Below, piece after piece: positions 10,335-23,400 of a stretch of DNA of 64,000 nt. Source of the DNA: Lasioglossum baleicum (Eukaryota; Arthropoda; Insecta; Hymenoptera; Halictidae); assembly GCF_051020765.1 (NCBI RefSeq), contig NW_027469107.1, forward strand, positions 806,001 to 870,000. The letters run 5' to 3'. Each line of letters starts with the position of its first letter. Position 1 is the stretch's first letter. A program made the position numbers and the translations under genes. The notes beneath the pieces were generated by a model. It saw nothing but the letters and a program-made list of their open reading frames with translations, was not told the DNA's origin and did no database searches.

Positions 10335-12675
10335 TTGCACCAACACAGAGTGGAACCACGCGCACGATCTCGTTCTGCAACCGTAGCAGAGATGGACCCG
10401 TTCGAAGAATACGCGACCATCCACAAAGGGTATTTCGATTCGTCGGAGCACGACGTGATGAAGTAAAATTGGAATTTATTCTGCGAGGCTCACCGTCTCA
10501 CCGGCGAGAAGTGGTCGAAGCCATCGTAACAATAGAAACAATTGCCGCCCCCCCCCCCCTCATCGAGGCGCCGTAAAATTATCAAACTTTGCCCTGTCCG
10601 CGGCTATAAAATGGTTGGGGAGCACTGCTGTTTAGCACAAGTGAAAGCTTTTGGATTCGAAGAATTGCAAGCTCGCGTTTTCACCACTGGTCTAGCGAAA
10701 CCTGAGAATAAAGCTGTGCAGCCCAATATTGCACCAACACAGAGTGGATCCACGCACAGGATCTCGTTCTCCAAACGAAGCTGAGATGGTCGCGTTCGAA
10801 GAATACGCGGCCATCAACAAAGGGTATTTCGATTCGTTGGAGGACGACGTGATGTATTATAATAGGAATTTATTCGAAGCGGCTCACCGTCTCACCGGCG
10901 AGAAGTGGTCGAAGCCACCGCAACAATATAAACAATTAACGCCCCCCATCTCATCGAGGCGCCGTAAAATTATGGAACGTTGCCCGGTCCGCGGCTATAA
11001 AATGGTTGGGGAGCACTGCTGTAAAGCACAAGTGAAAGATTTTTGATTCGAAGAATTGCAAGCTCATATTATCAGCACTGGTCTAGCGAAACCAGAGAAT
11101 TAAGCTGTACAATCCAATATTGCACCAACACAGAGTGGAACCCGCGCACGATTTCGTTCTCCAACCGAAGCTGAGATGGTCGCGTTCGAAGAATACGCGG
11201 CCATCAATAAACGGTATTTCGATTCGTCGGAGGACGACGTGATGAAGTATAATAGGAATTTATTTTGCGAGGCTCACCGTCTCACCGGCGAGAAGTGGTC
11301 GAAGCCACCGCAACAATATAAACAATTAACGCCCCCCATCTCATCGAGGCGCCGTAAAATTATGGAACGTTGCCCGGTCCGCGGCTGTAAAATGGTTGGG
11401 GAGCACTGCTGTAAAGCACAAGTGAAAGCTTCTTGATTCGGAGAATTGCAAGCTCATATTATCACCACAGGTCTAGCGAAAGCTGAGAATAAACCTGTGC
11501 AGCCCAATATTGCACCAACGCAGAGTGGATCCACGCGCAGGATCTCGTTCTCCAAACGAAGCTGAGATGGTCGTGTTCGAAGAATACGGGGCCATCAACA
11601 AAGGGTATTTCGATTCGTCGGAGGACGACGTGATGAATTATAATAGGAATTTATTCTGCGCGGCTCACCGGCGAGAAGTGGTCGAAGCCACCGCAACAAT
11701 ATAAACAATTAACGCCCCCCATCTCATCGAGGCGCCGTGAAATTATGAAACGTTGCCCGGTCCGCGGCTATAAAATGGTTGGGGAGCACTGCTGTAAAGC
11801 ACAAGTGAAATCTTTTTGATTCGAAGAATTGCAAGCTCATATTATCACCACTGGTCTAACGAAATGAGCGAATTAAGCTGAACAACCCAATATTGCACTA
11901 ACACAGAGTGGAACCACGCGCACGATCTCGTTCTGCAACCGTAGCAGAGATGGACCCGTTCGAAGAATACGCGGCCATCCACAAAGGGTATTTCGATTCG
12001 TCGGAGCACGACGTGATGAAGTAAAATTGGAATTTATTCTGCGAGGCTCACCGTCTCACCGCCGAGAAGTGGTCGAAGCCACCGTAACAATAGAAACAAT
12101 TGCCGCCCCCCCCCCTCATCGAGGCGCCGTAAAATTATCAAACTTTGCCCTGTCCGCGGCTATAAAATGGTTGGGGAGCACTGCTGTTAAGCACAAGTGA
12201 AAGCTTTTGGATTCGAAGAATTGCATGCTCGAATTTTCACCACAGGTCTAGCGAAACCTGAGAATAAAGCTGTGCAGCCCAATATTACACCAACACAGAG
12301 TGGATCGACGCGCAGGATCTCGTTCGCCAACCGAAGCTGAGATGGTCGCGTTCGAAGAATACGCGGCCATCAACAAAGGGTACTTCGATTCGTCGGAGGA
12401 TAACATGATGAATTATAATAGGAATTTATTCTGCGCGGCTCACCGTCTCACCGGCGAGAAGTGGTCGAAGCCACCGCAACAATATAAACAATTAACGCCC
12501 CCCATCTCATCGAGGCGCCGTGAAATTATGAAACGTTGCCCGGTCCGCGGCTATAAAATGGTTGGGGAGCTCTGCTGTAAAGCACAAGTGAAATCTTTTA
12601 GATTCGAAGAATTGCAAGCTCATATTATCACCACTGGTCTAACGAAATGTGCGAATTAAGCTGAACAACCCAATA
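10335..12675 (+). repeat. B-C-D-E-F-G run in canonical order
   Basis: Monomers at 10335, 10729, 11120, 11510, 11893 and 12285. This is the leftmost E monomer with the 8-bp deletion. The B unit has CTGTTTAGCAC near 10630 where other B units have CTGTTAAGCAC, which removes a stop in one frame. Confidence 0.85.
11510..11892 (+). repeat. Representative type E monomer with 8-bp deletion
   Basis: Most monomers contain CTCACCGTCTCACCG, a 7-bp direct repeat (CTCACCG) split by one T. Type E has a single CTCACCG (here at about 11664-11670), a loss of one repeat plus the spacer, 8 bp in all. E units start at 11510, 16978, 19316, 40419, 46283, 47837, 52525, 53689, 55635, 59922, 61086 and 63031, plus the C/E hybrid at 59539. 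The deletion shifts the shared reading frame, which then ends after 64 codons. All carry the GTCGTGTTCGAAG variant except the hybrid. Confidence 0.9.
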
Positions 12676-15413
12676 TTGCACCAACACAGAGTGGAACCAC
12701 GCGCACGATCTCGTTCTGCAACCGTAGCAGAGATGGACCCGTTCGAAGAATACGCGACCATCCACAAAGGGTATTTCGATTCTTCGGAGCACGACGTGAT
12801 GAAGTAAAATTGGAATTAATCTGCGAGGCTCACCGTCTCACCGGCGAGAAGTGGTCGAAGCCACCGTAACAATAGAAACAATTTCCGCCCCCCCCCCGCT
12901 CATCGAGGCGCCGTAAAATTATCAAACTTTGCCCTGTCCGCGGCTGTAAAATGGTTGGCGAGCACTGCTGTAAAGCACAAGTGAAAGCTTTTTGATTCGA
13001 AGAATTGCAAGCTCATATTATCACCACAGGTCTAGCGAAAGCTGAGAATAAAGCTGTGCAGCCCAATATTGCACCAACACAGAGTGGATCCACGCGCAGG
13101 ATCTCGTTCTCCAAACGAAGCTGAGATGGTCACGTTCGAAGTATACGCGGCCATCAACAAAGGGTACTTCGATTCGTCGGTGGATAACGTGATGAATTAT
13201 AATAGGAATTTATTCTGCGCGGCTCACCGTCTCACCGGCGAGAAGTGGTCGGAGCCACCGCAACAATATAAACAATTAACGCCTCCCATCTCATCGAGGC
13301 GCCGTGAAATTATGAAACGTTGCCCGGTCCGCGGCTATAAAATGGTTGGGGAGCACTGCTGTTAAGCACAAGTGAAAGCTTTCGGATTCGAAGAATTGCA
13401 AGCTCATATTATCACCACAGGTCTAGCGAAAGCTGAGAATAAAGCTGTGCAGCCCAATATTGCACCAACACAGAGTGGATCCACGCGCAGGATCTCGTTC
13501 TCCAAACGAAGCTGAGATGGTCACGTTCGAAGTATACGCGGCCATCAACAAAGGGTACTTCGATTCGTCGGTGGATAACGTGATGAATTATAATAGGAAT
13601 TTATTCTGCGCGGCTCACCGTCTCACCGGCGAGAAGTGGTCGGAGCCACCGCAACAATATAAACAATTAACGCCTCCCATCTCATCGAGGCGCCGTGAAA
13701 TTATGAAACGTTGCCCGGTCCGCGGCTATAAAATGGTTGGGGAGCTCTGCTGTAAAGCACAAGTGAAATCTTTTTGATTCGAAGAATTGCAAGCTCATAT
13801 TATCACCACTGGTCTAACGAAATGTGCGAATTAAGTTGAACAACCCAATATTGCACCAACACAGAGTGGAACCACGCGCAGGATCTCGTTCTCCAAACGA
13901 AGCTGAGATGGTCACGTTCGAAGTATACGCGGCCATCAACAAAGGGTATTTCGATTCGTCGGAGGACGACGTGATGTATTATAATAGGAATTTATTTTGC
14001 GCGGCTCACCGTCTCACCGGCGAGAAGTGGTCGAAGTCACCGCAACAATATAAACAATTAACGCCCCTCCCCCCTCATCGAGGCGCCGTAAAATTCTCAA
14101 ACTTTGCCCGGTCCGCGGCTATAAAATGGTTGGGGAGCACTGCTGTTAAGCACAAGTGAAAGCATTTGGATTCGAAGAATTGCAAGCTCGCATTTTTACC
14201 ACAGGTCTAGCGAAACCTGAGAATTAAGCTGTACAATCCAATATTGCACCAACACAGAGTGGAACCCGCGCAGGATCTCGTTCTCCAACCGAAGCTGAGA
14301 TGGTCGCGTTAGAAGAATACGCGGCCATCAACAAAGGGTATTTCGATTCGTCGGAGGACGACGTGATAAAGTAAAATTGGAATTTATTCTGCGCGGCTCA
14401 CCGTCTCACCAGCGAGAAGTGGTCGAAGCCACCGCAACAATATAAACAATTAACGCCCCCCATTTCATCGAGCCGCCGTAAAATTATCAAACGTTGCCCT
14501 GTCCGCGGCTATAAAATGGTTGGGGAGCACTGCTGTAAAGCACAAGTAAAAGCTTTTTGATTCGAAGAATTGCAAGCTCATAATATCAGCACTGGTCTAG
14601 CGAAACCAGAGAATTAAGCTGTACAATCCAATATTGCACCAACACAGAGTGGAAACCGCGCACGATTTCGTTCTCCAACCGAAGCTGAGATGGACCCATT
14701 CGAAGAATACGCGACCATCCACAAAGGGTATTTCGATTCGTCGGAGCACGACGTGATGAAGTAAAATTGGAATTTATTCTGCGAGGCTCACCGTCTCACC
14801 GGCGAGAAGTGGTCGAAGCCACCGCAACAATATAAACAATTAACGCCCCCCATCTCATCGAGGCGCCGTGAAATTATGAAACGTTGCCCGGTCCGCGGCT
14901 ATAAAATGGTTGGGGAGCACTGCTGTAAAGCACAAGTGAAATCTTTTTGATTCGAAGAATTGCAAGCTCATATTATCACCACTGGTCTAACGAAATGAGC
15001 GAATTAAGCTGAACAACCCAATATTGCACCAACACGGAGTGGAACCACGCGCACGATCTCGTTCTGCAACCGTAGCAGAGATGGACCCGTTCGAAGAATA
15101 CGCGACCATCCACAATGGGTATTTCGATTCGTCGGAGCACGACGTGATGAAGTAAAATTGGAATTTATTCTGCGAGGCTCACCGTCTCACCGGCGAGAAG
15201 TGGTCGAAGCCACCGTAACAATAGAAACAATTGCCGCCCCCCCCTCATCGAGGCGCCGTAAAATTATCAAACTTTGCCCTGTCCGCGGCTATAAAATGGT
15301 TGGGGAGCACTGCTGTTAAGCACAAGTGAAAGCTTTTGGATTCGAAGAATTGCATGCTCGAATTTTCACCACAGGTCTAGCGAAACCTGAGAATAAAGCT
15401 GTGCAGCCCAATA
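12676..15413 (+). repeat. H-L-L-J-N-O-P run (I and K absent)
   Basis: Monomers at 12676 (H), 13069 and 13460 (two adjacent L units), 13851 (J with a chimeric ACCACGCGCAGG head), 14244 (N), 14634 (O) and 15024 (P). I, the first J, K and M are missing from the canonical order. The two L units are almost identical up to GGGGAGCACTGC, where the first switches to a K-type tail (CTGTTAAGCAC), so this is a local monomer duplication. Confidence 0.8.
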
Positions 15414-15804
15414 TTGCACCAACACAGAGTGGATCGACGCGCAGGATCTCGTTCGCCAACCGAAGCTGAGATGGTCGCGTTCGAAGAATACGCGGCCATC
15501 AACAAAGGGTATTTCGATTCGTCGGAGGACGACGTGATGAATTATAATAGGAATTTATTCTGCGCGGCTCACCGTCTCACCGGCGAGAAGTGGTCGAAGC
15601 CACCGCAACAATATAAACAATTAACGCCCCCCATCTCATCGAGGCGCCGTGAAATTATGAAACGTTGCCCGGTCCGCGGCTATAAAATGGTTGGGGAGCA
15701 CTGCTGTAAAGCACAAGTGAAATCTTCTTGATTCGAAGAATTCCAAGCTCATATTATCACCACTGGTCTAACGAAATGTGCGAATTAAGCTGAACAACCC
15801 AATA
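15414..15804 (+). repeat. Type A monomer
   Basis: Marked by GTGGATCGACG and by the AAATCTTCTTG tail. It follows P at 15024 in canonical order and leads into the duplicated B-to-G block. Confidence 0.85.
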
Positions 15805-18142
15805 TTGCACCAACACAGAGTGGAACCACGCGCACGATCTCGTTCTGCAACCGTAGCAGAGATGGACCCGTTCGAAGAATACGCGACCATCCACAAAGGG
15901 TATTTCGATTCGTCGGAGCACGACGTGATGAAGTAAAATTGGAATTTATTCTGCGAGGCTCACCGTCTCACCGGCGAGAAGTGGTCGAAGCCATCGTAAC
16001 AATAGAAACAATTGCCGCCCCCCCCCCTCATCGAGGCGCCGTAAAATTATCAAACTTTGCCCTGTCCGCGGCTATAAAATGGTTGGGGAGCACTGCTGTT
16101 AAGCACAAGTGAAAGCTTTTGGATTCGAAGAATTGCAAGCTCGCGTTTTCACCACTGGTCTAGCGAAACCTGAGAATAAAGCTGTGCAGCCCAATATTGC
16201 ACCAACACAGAGTGGATCCACGCACAGGATCTCGTTCTCCAAACGAAGCTGAGATGGTCGCGTTCGAAGAATACGCGGCCATCAACAAAGGGTATTTCGA
16301 TTCGTTGGAGGACGACGTGATGTATTATAATAGGAATTTATTCGAAGCGGCTCACCGTCTCACCGGCGAGAAGTGGTCGAAGCCACCGCAACAATATAAA
16401 CAATTAACGCCCCCCATCTCATCGAGGCGCCGTAAAATTATGGAACGTTGCCCGGTCCGCGGCTATAAAATGGTTGGGGAGCACTGCTGTAAAGCACAAG
16501 TGAAAGATTTTTGATTCGAAGAATTGCAAGCTCATATTATCAGCACTGGTCTAGCGAAACCAGAGAATTAAGCTGTACAATCCAATATTGTACCAACACA
16601 GAGTGGAACCCGCGCACGATTTCGTTCTCCAACCGAAGCTGAGATGGTCGCGTTCGAAGAATACGCGGCCATCAATAAACGGTATTTCGATTCGTCGGAG
16701 GACGACGTGATGAAGTATAATAGGAATTTATTTTGCGAGGCTCACCGTCTCACCGGCGAGAAGTGGTCGAAGCCACCGCAACAATATAAACAATTAACGC
16801 CCCCCATCTCATCGAGGCGCCGTAAAATTATGGAACGTTGCCCGGTCCGCGGCTGTAAAATGGTTGGGGAGCACTGCTGTAAAGCACAAGTGAAAGCTTC
16901 TTGAATCGGAGAATTGCAAGCTCATATTATCACCACAGGTATAGCGAAAGCTGAGAATAAACCTGTGCAGCCCAATATTGCACCAACGCAGAGTGGATCC
17001 ACGCGCAGGATCTCGTTCTCCAAACGAAGCTGAGATGGTCGTGTTCGAAGAATACGGGGCCATCAACAAAGGGTATTTCGATTCGTCGGAGGACGACGTG
17101 ATGAATTATAATAGGAATTTATTCTGCGCGGCTCACCGGCGAGAAGTGGTCGAAGCCACCGCAACAATATAAACAATTAACGCCCCCCATCTCATCGAGG
17201 CGCCGTGAAATTATGAAACGTTGCCCGGTCCGCGGCTATAAAATGGTTGGGGAGCACTGCTGTAAAGCACAAGTGAAATCTTTTTGATTCGAAGAATTGC
17301 AAGCTCATATTATCACCACTTGTCTAACGAAATGAGCGAATTAAGCTGAACAACCCAATATTGCACTAACACAGAGTGGAACCACGCGCACGATCTCGTT
17401 CTGCAACCGTAGCAGAGATGGACCCGTTCGAAGAATACGCGGCCATCCACAAAGGGTATTTCGATTCGTCGGAGCACGACGTGATGAAGTAAAATTGGAA
17501 TTTATTCTGCGAGGCTCACCGTCTCACCGCCGAGAAGTGGTCGAAGCCACCGTAACAATAGAAACAATTGCCGCCCCCCCCCTCATCGAGGCGCCGTAAA
17601 ATTATCAAACTTTGCCCTGTCCGCGGCTATAAAATGGTTGGGGAGCACTGCTGTTAAGCACAAGTGAAAGCTTTTGGATTCGAAGAATTGCATGCTCGAA
17701 TTTTCACCACAGGTCTAGCGAAACCTGAGAATAAAGCTGTGCAGCCCAATATTACACCAACACAGAGTGGATCGACGCGCAGGATCTCGTTCGCCAACCG
17801 AAGCTGAGATGGTCGCGTTCGAAGAATACGCGGCCATCAACAAAGGGTATTTCGATTCGTCGGAGGATAACATGATGAATTATAATAGGAATTTATTCTG
17901 CGCGGCTCACCGTCTCACCGGCGAGAAGTGGTCGAAGCCACCGCAACAATATAAACAATTAACGCCCCCCATCTCATCGAGGCGCCGTGAAATTATGAAA
18001 CGTTGCCCGGTCCGCGGCTATAAAATGGTTGGGGAGCACTGCTGTAAAGCACAAGTGAAATCTTCTTGATTCGAAGAATTGCAAGCTCATATTATCACCA
18101 CTGGTCTAACGAAATGTGCGAATTAAGCTGAACAACCCAATA
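15805..18142 (+). repeat. B-C-D-E-F-G/A six-monomer block, copy 1
   Basis: Monomers at 15805, 16197, 16588, 16978, 17361 and 17752. The last has a G head (TTACACC, GATAACATGATG) and the A tail (AAATCTTCTTG, AAATGTGCG), so a new B follows. Each unit has a partner 2338 bp to the right. Confidence 0.85.
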
Positions 18143-20480
18143 TTGCACCAACACAGAGTGGAACCACGCGCACGATCTCGTTCTGCAACCGTAGCAGAGA
18201 TGGACCCGTTCGAAGAATACGCGACCATCCACAAAGGGTATTTCGATTCGTCGGAGCACGACGTGATGAAGTAAAATTGGAATTTATTCTGCGAGGCTCA
18301 CCGTCTCACCGGCGAGAAGTGGTCGAAGCCACCGTAACAATAGAAACAATTGCCGCCCCCCCCCCTCATCGAGGCGCCGTAAAATTATCAAACTTTGCCC
18401 TGTCCGCGGCTATAAAATGGTTGGGGAGCACTGCTGTTAAGCACAAGTGAAAGCTTTTGGATTCGAAGAATTGCAAGCTCGCGTTTTCACCACTGGTCTA
18501 GCGAAACCTGAGAATAAAGCTGTGCAGCCCAATATTGCACCAACACAGAGTGGATCCACGAACAGGATCTCGTTCTCCAAACGAAGCTGAGATGGTCGCG
18601 TTCGAAGAATACGCGGCCATCAACAAAGGGTATTTCGATTCGTTGGAGGACGACGTGATGTATTATAATAGGAATTTATTCGAAGCGGCTCACCGTCTCA
18701 CCGGCGAGAAGTGGTCGAAGCCACCGCAACAATATAAACAATTAACGCCCCCCATCTCATCGAGGCGCCGTAAAATTATGGAACGTTGCCCGGTCCGCGG
18801 CTATAAAATGGTTGGGGAGCACTGCTGTAAAGCACAAGTGAAAGATTTTTGATTCGAAGAATTGCAAGCTCATATTATCAGCACTGGTCTAGCGAAACCA
18901 GAGAATTAAGCTGTACAATCCAATATTGTACCAACACAGAGTGGAACCCGCGCACGATTTCGTTCTCCAACCGAAGCTGAGATGGTCGCGTTCGAAGAAT
19001 ACGCGGCCATCAATAAACGGTATTTCGATTCGTCGGAGGACGACGTGATGAAGTATAATAGGAATTTATTTTGCGAGGCTCACCGTCTCACCGGCGAGAA
19101 GTGGTCGAAGCCACCGCAACAATATAAACAATTAACGCCCCCCATCTCATCGAGGCGCCGTAAAATTATGGAACGTTGCCCGGTCCGCGGCTGTAAAATG
19201 GTTGGGGAGCACTGCTGTAAAGCACAAGTGAAAGCTTCTTGAATCGGAGAATTGCAAGCTCATATTATCACCACAGGTCTAGCGAAAGCTGAGAATAAAC
19301 CTGTGCAGCCCAATATTGCACCAACGCAGAGTGGATCCACGCGCAGGATCTCGTTCTCCAAACGAAGCTGAGATGGTCGTGTTCGAAGAATACGGGGCCA
19401 TCAACAAAGGGTATTTCGATTCGTCGGAGGACGACGTGATGAATTATAATAGGAATTTATTCTGCGCGGCTCACCGGCGAGAAGTGGTCGAAGCCACCGC
19501 AACAATATAAACAATTAACGCCCCCCATCTCATCGAGGCGCCGTGAAATTATGAAACGTTGCCCGGTCCGCGGCTATAAAATGGTTGGGGAGCACTGCTG
19601 TAAAGCACAAGTGAAATCTTTTTGATTCGAAGAATTGCAAGCTCATATTATCACCACTGGTCTAACGAAATGAGCGAATTAAGCTGAACAACCCAATATT
19701 GCACTAACACAGAGTGGAACCACGCGCACGATCTCGTTCTGCAACCGTAGCAGAGATGGACCCGTTCGAAGAATACGCGGCCATCCACAAAGGGTATTTC
19801 GATTCGTCGGAGCACGACGTGATGAAGTAAAATTGGAATTTATTCTGCGAGGCTCACCGTCTCACCGCCGAGAAGTGGTCGAAGCCACCGTAACAATAGA
19901 AACAATTGCCGCCCCCCCCCTCATCGAGGCGCCGTAAAATTATCAAACTTTGCCCTGTCCGCGGCTATAAAATGGTTGGGGAGCACTGCTGTTAAGCACA
20001 AGTGAAAGCTTTTGGATTCGAAGAATTGCATGCTCGAATTTTCACCACAGGTCTAGCGAAACCTGAGAATAAAGCTGTGCAGCCCAATATTACACCAACA
20101 CAGAGTGGATCGACGCGCAGGATCTCGTTCGCCAACCGAAGCTGAGATGGTCGCGTTCGAAGAATACGCGGCCATCAACAAAGGGTACTTCGATTCGTCG
20201 GAGGATAACATGATGAATTATAATAGGAATTTATTCTGCGCGGCTCACCGTCTCACCGGCGAGAAGTGGTCGAAGCCACCGCAACAATATAAACAATTAA
20301 CGCCCCCCATCTCATCGAGGCGCCGTGAAATTATGAAACGTTGCCCGGTCCGCGGCTATAAAATGGTTGGGGAGCTCTGCTGTAAAGCACAAGTGAAATC
20401 TTTTAGATTCGAAGAATTGCAAGCTCATATTATCACCACTGGTCTAACGAAATGTGCGAATTAAGCTGAACAACCCAATA
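18143..20480 (+). repeat. B-C-D-E-F-G six-monomer block, copy 2
   Basis: Monomers at 18143, 18535, 18926, 19316, 19699 and 20090, each 2338 bp after copy 1. The D unit shares the rare CTTGAATCGGAG tail with copy 1. G here has its own tail (GGGGAGCTCTGC, CTTTTAGATTCG) and leads into H. Confidence 0.85.
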
Positions 20481-23400
20481 TTGCACCAACACAGAGTGGA
20501 ACCACGCGCACGATCTCGTTCTGCAACCGTAGCAGAGATGGACCCGTTCGAAGAATACGCGACCATCCACAAAGGGTATTTCGATTCGTCGGAGCACGAC
20601 GTGATGAAGTAAAATTGGAATTAATCTGCGAGGCTCACCGTCTCACCGGCGAGAAGTGGTCGAAGCCACCGTAACAATAGAAACAATTGCCGCCCCCCCC
20701 CTCATCGAGGCGCCGTAAAATTATCAAACTTTGCCCTGTCCGCGGCTGTAAAATGCTTGGCGAGCACTGCTGTAAAGCACAAGTGAAAGCTTTTTGATTC
20801 GAAGAATTGCAAGTTCATATTATCGCCACAGGTCTAGCGAAAGCTGAGAATAAAGCTGTGCAGCCCAATATTGCACCAACACAGAGTGGATCCACGCGCA
20901 GGATCTCGTTCTCCAACCGAAGCTGAGATGGTCGCGTTCGAAGAATACGCGGCCATCAACAAAGGGTATTTCGATTCGTTGGAGGACGACGTGATGTATT
21001 ATAATAGGAATTTATTCTGCGCGGCTCACCGTCTCACCGGCGAGAAGTGGTCGAAGCCACCGCAACAATATAAACAATTAACGCCCCCCATCTCATCGAG
21101 GCGCCGTAAAATTATGGAACGTTGCCCGGTCCGCGGCTATAAAATGGTTGGGGCGCACTGCTGTAAAGCACAAGTGAAAGCTTTTTGATTCGAAGAATTG
21201 CAAGCTCATATTATCAGCACTGGTCTAGCGAAAGCTGAGAATAAAGCTGTGCAACCCAATATTGCACCAACACAGAGTGGATCCACGCGCAGGATCTCGT
21301 TCTCCAAACGAAGCTGAGATGGTCACGTTCGAAGTATACGCGGCCATCAACAAAGGGTATTTCGATTCGTCGGAGGACGACGTGATGTATTATAATAGGA
21401 ATTTATTTTGCGCGGCTCACCGTCTCACCGGCGAGAAGTGGTCGAAGTCACCGCAACAATATAAACAATTAACGCCCCTCCCCCCTCATCGAGGCGCCGT
21501 AAAATTCTCAAACTTTGCCCGGTCCGCGGCTATAAAATGGTTGGGGAGCACTGCTGTTAAGCACAAGTGAAAGCATTTGGATTCGAAGAATTGCAAGCTC
21601 GCATTTTTACCACAGGTCTAGCGAAACCTGAGAATTAAGCTGTACAATCCAATATTGCACCAACACAGAGTGGAACCCGCGCAGGATCTCGTCCTCCAAC
21701 CGAAGCTGAGATGGTCGCGTTAGAAGAATACGCGGCCATCAACAAGGGGTATTTCGATTCGTCGGAGGACGACGTGATGAAGTCAAATTAGAATTTATTC
21801 TGCGAGGCTCACCGTCTCACCGGCGAGAAGTGGTCGCAGCCACCGCAACAATATAAACAATTAACGCCCCCCATCTCATCGAGGCGCCGTAAAATTATGG
21901 AACGTTGCCCGGTCCGCGGCTATAAAATGGTTGGGGAGCACTGCTGTTAAGCACAAGTGAAACCTTTCGGATTCGAAGAATTGCAAGCTCATATTAACAC
22001 CACAGGTCTAGCGAAAGCTGAGTATAAAGCTGTGCAGCCCAATATTGCACCAACACAGAGTGGATCCACGCGCAGGATCTCGTTCTCCAAACGAAGCTGA
22101 GATGGTCACGTTCGAAGTATACGCGGCCATCAACAAAGGGTACTTCGATTCGTCGGTGGATAACGTGATGAATTATAATAGGAATTTATTCTGCGCGGCT
22201 CACCGTCTCACCGGCGAGAAGTGGTCGGAGCCACCGCAACAATATAAACAATTAACGCCCCCCATCTCATCGAGGCGCCGTAAAATTATGGAACGTTGCC
22301 CGGTCCGCGGCTATAAAATGGTTGGGGCGCACTGCTGTAAAGCACAAGTGAAAGCTTTTTGATTCGAAGAATTGCAAGCTCATATTATCAGCACTGGTCT
22401 AGCGAAAGCTGAGAATAAAGCTGTGCAGCCCAATATTGCACCAACACAGAGTGGATCCACGCGCAGGATCTCGTTCTCCAAACGAAGCTGAGATGGTCAC
22501 GTTCGAAGTATACGCGGCCATCAACAAAGGGTATTTCGATTCGTCGGAGGACGACGTGATGTATTATAATAGGAATTTATTTTGCGCGGCTCACCGTCTC
22601 ACCGGCGAGAAGTGGTCGAAGTCACCGCAACAATATAAACAATTAACGCCCCTCCCCCCTCATCGAGGCGCCGTAAAATTCTCAAACTTTGCCCGGTCCG
22701 CGGCTATAAAATGGTTGGGGAGCACTGCTGTAAAGCACAAGTGAAATCTTTTTGATTCGAAGAATTGCAAGCTCATATTATCACCACTGGTCTAACGAAA
22801 TGAGCGAATTAAGCTGAACAACCCAATATTGCACCAACACGGAGTGGAACCACGCGCACGATCTCGTTCTGCAACCGTAGCAGAGATGGACCCGTTCGAA
22901 GAATACGCGACCATCCACAATGGGTATTTCGATTCGTCGGAGGACGACGTGATAAAGTAAAATTGGAATTTATTCTGCGCGGCTCACCGTCTCACCAGCG
23001 AGAAGTGGTCGAAGCCACCGCAACAATATAAACAATTAACGCCCCCCATTTCATCGAGCCGCCGTAAAATTATCAAACGTTGCCCTGTCCGCGGCTATAA
23101 AATGGTTGGGGAGCACTGCTGTAAAGCACAAGTAAAAGCTTTTTGATTCGAAGAATTGCAAGCTCATAATATCAGCACTGGTCTAGCGAAACCAGAGAAT
23201 TAAGCTGTACAATCCAATATTGCACCAACACAGAGTGGAAACCGCGCACGATTTCGTTCTCCAACCGAAGCTGAGATGGACCCATTCGAAGAATACGCGA
23301 CCATCCACAAAGGGTATTTCGATTCGTCGGAGCACGACGTGATGAAGTAAAATTGGAATTTATTCTGCGAGGCTCACCGTCTCACCGGCGAGAAGTGGTC

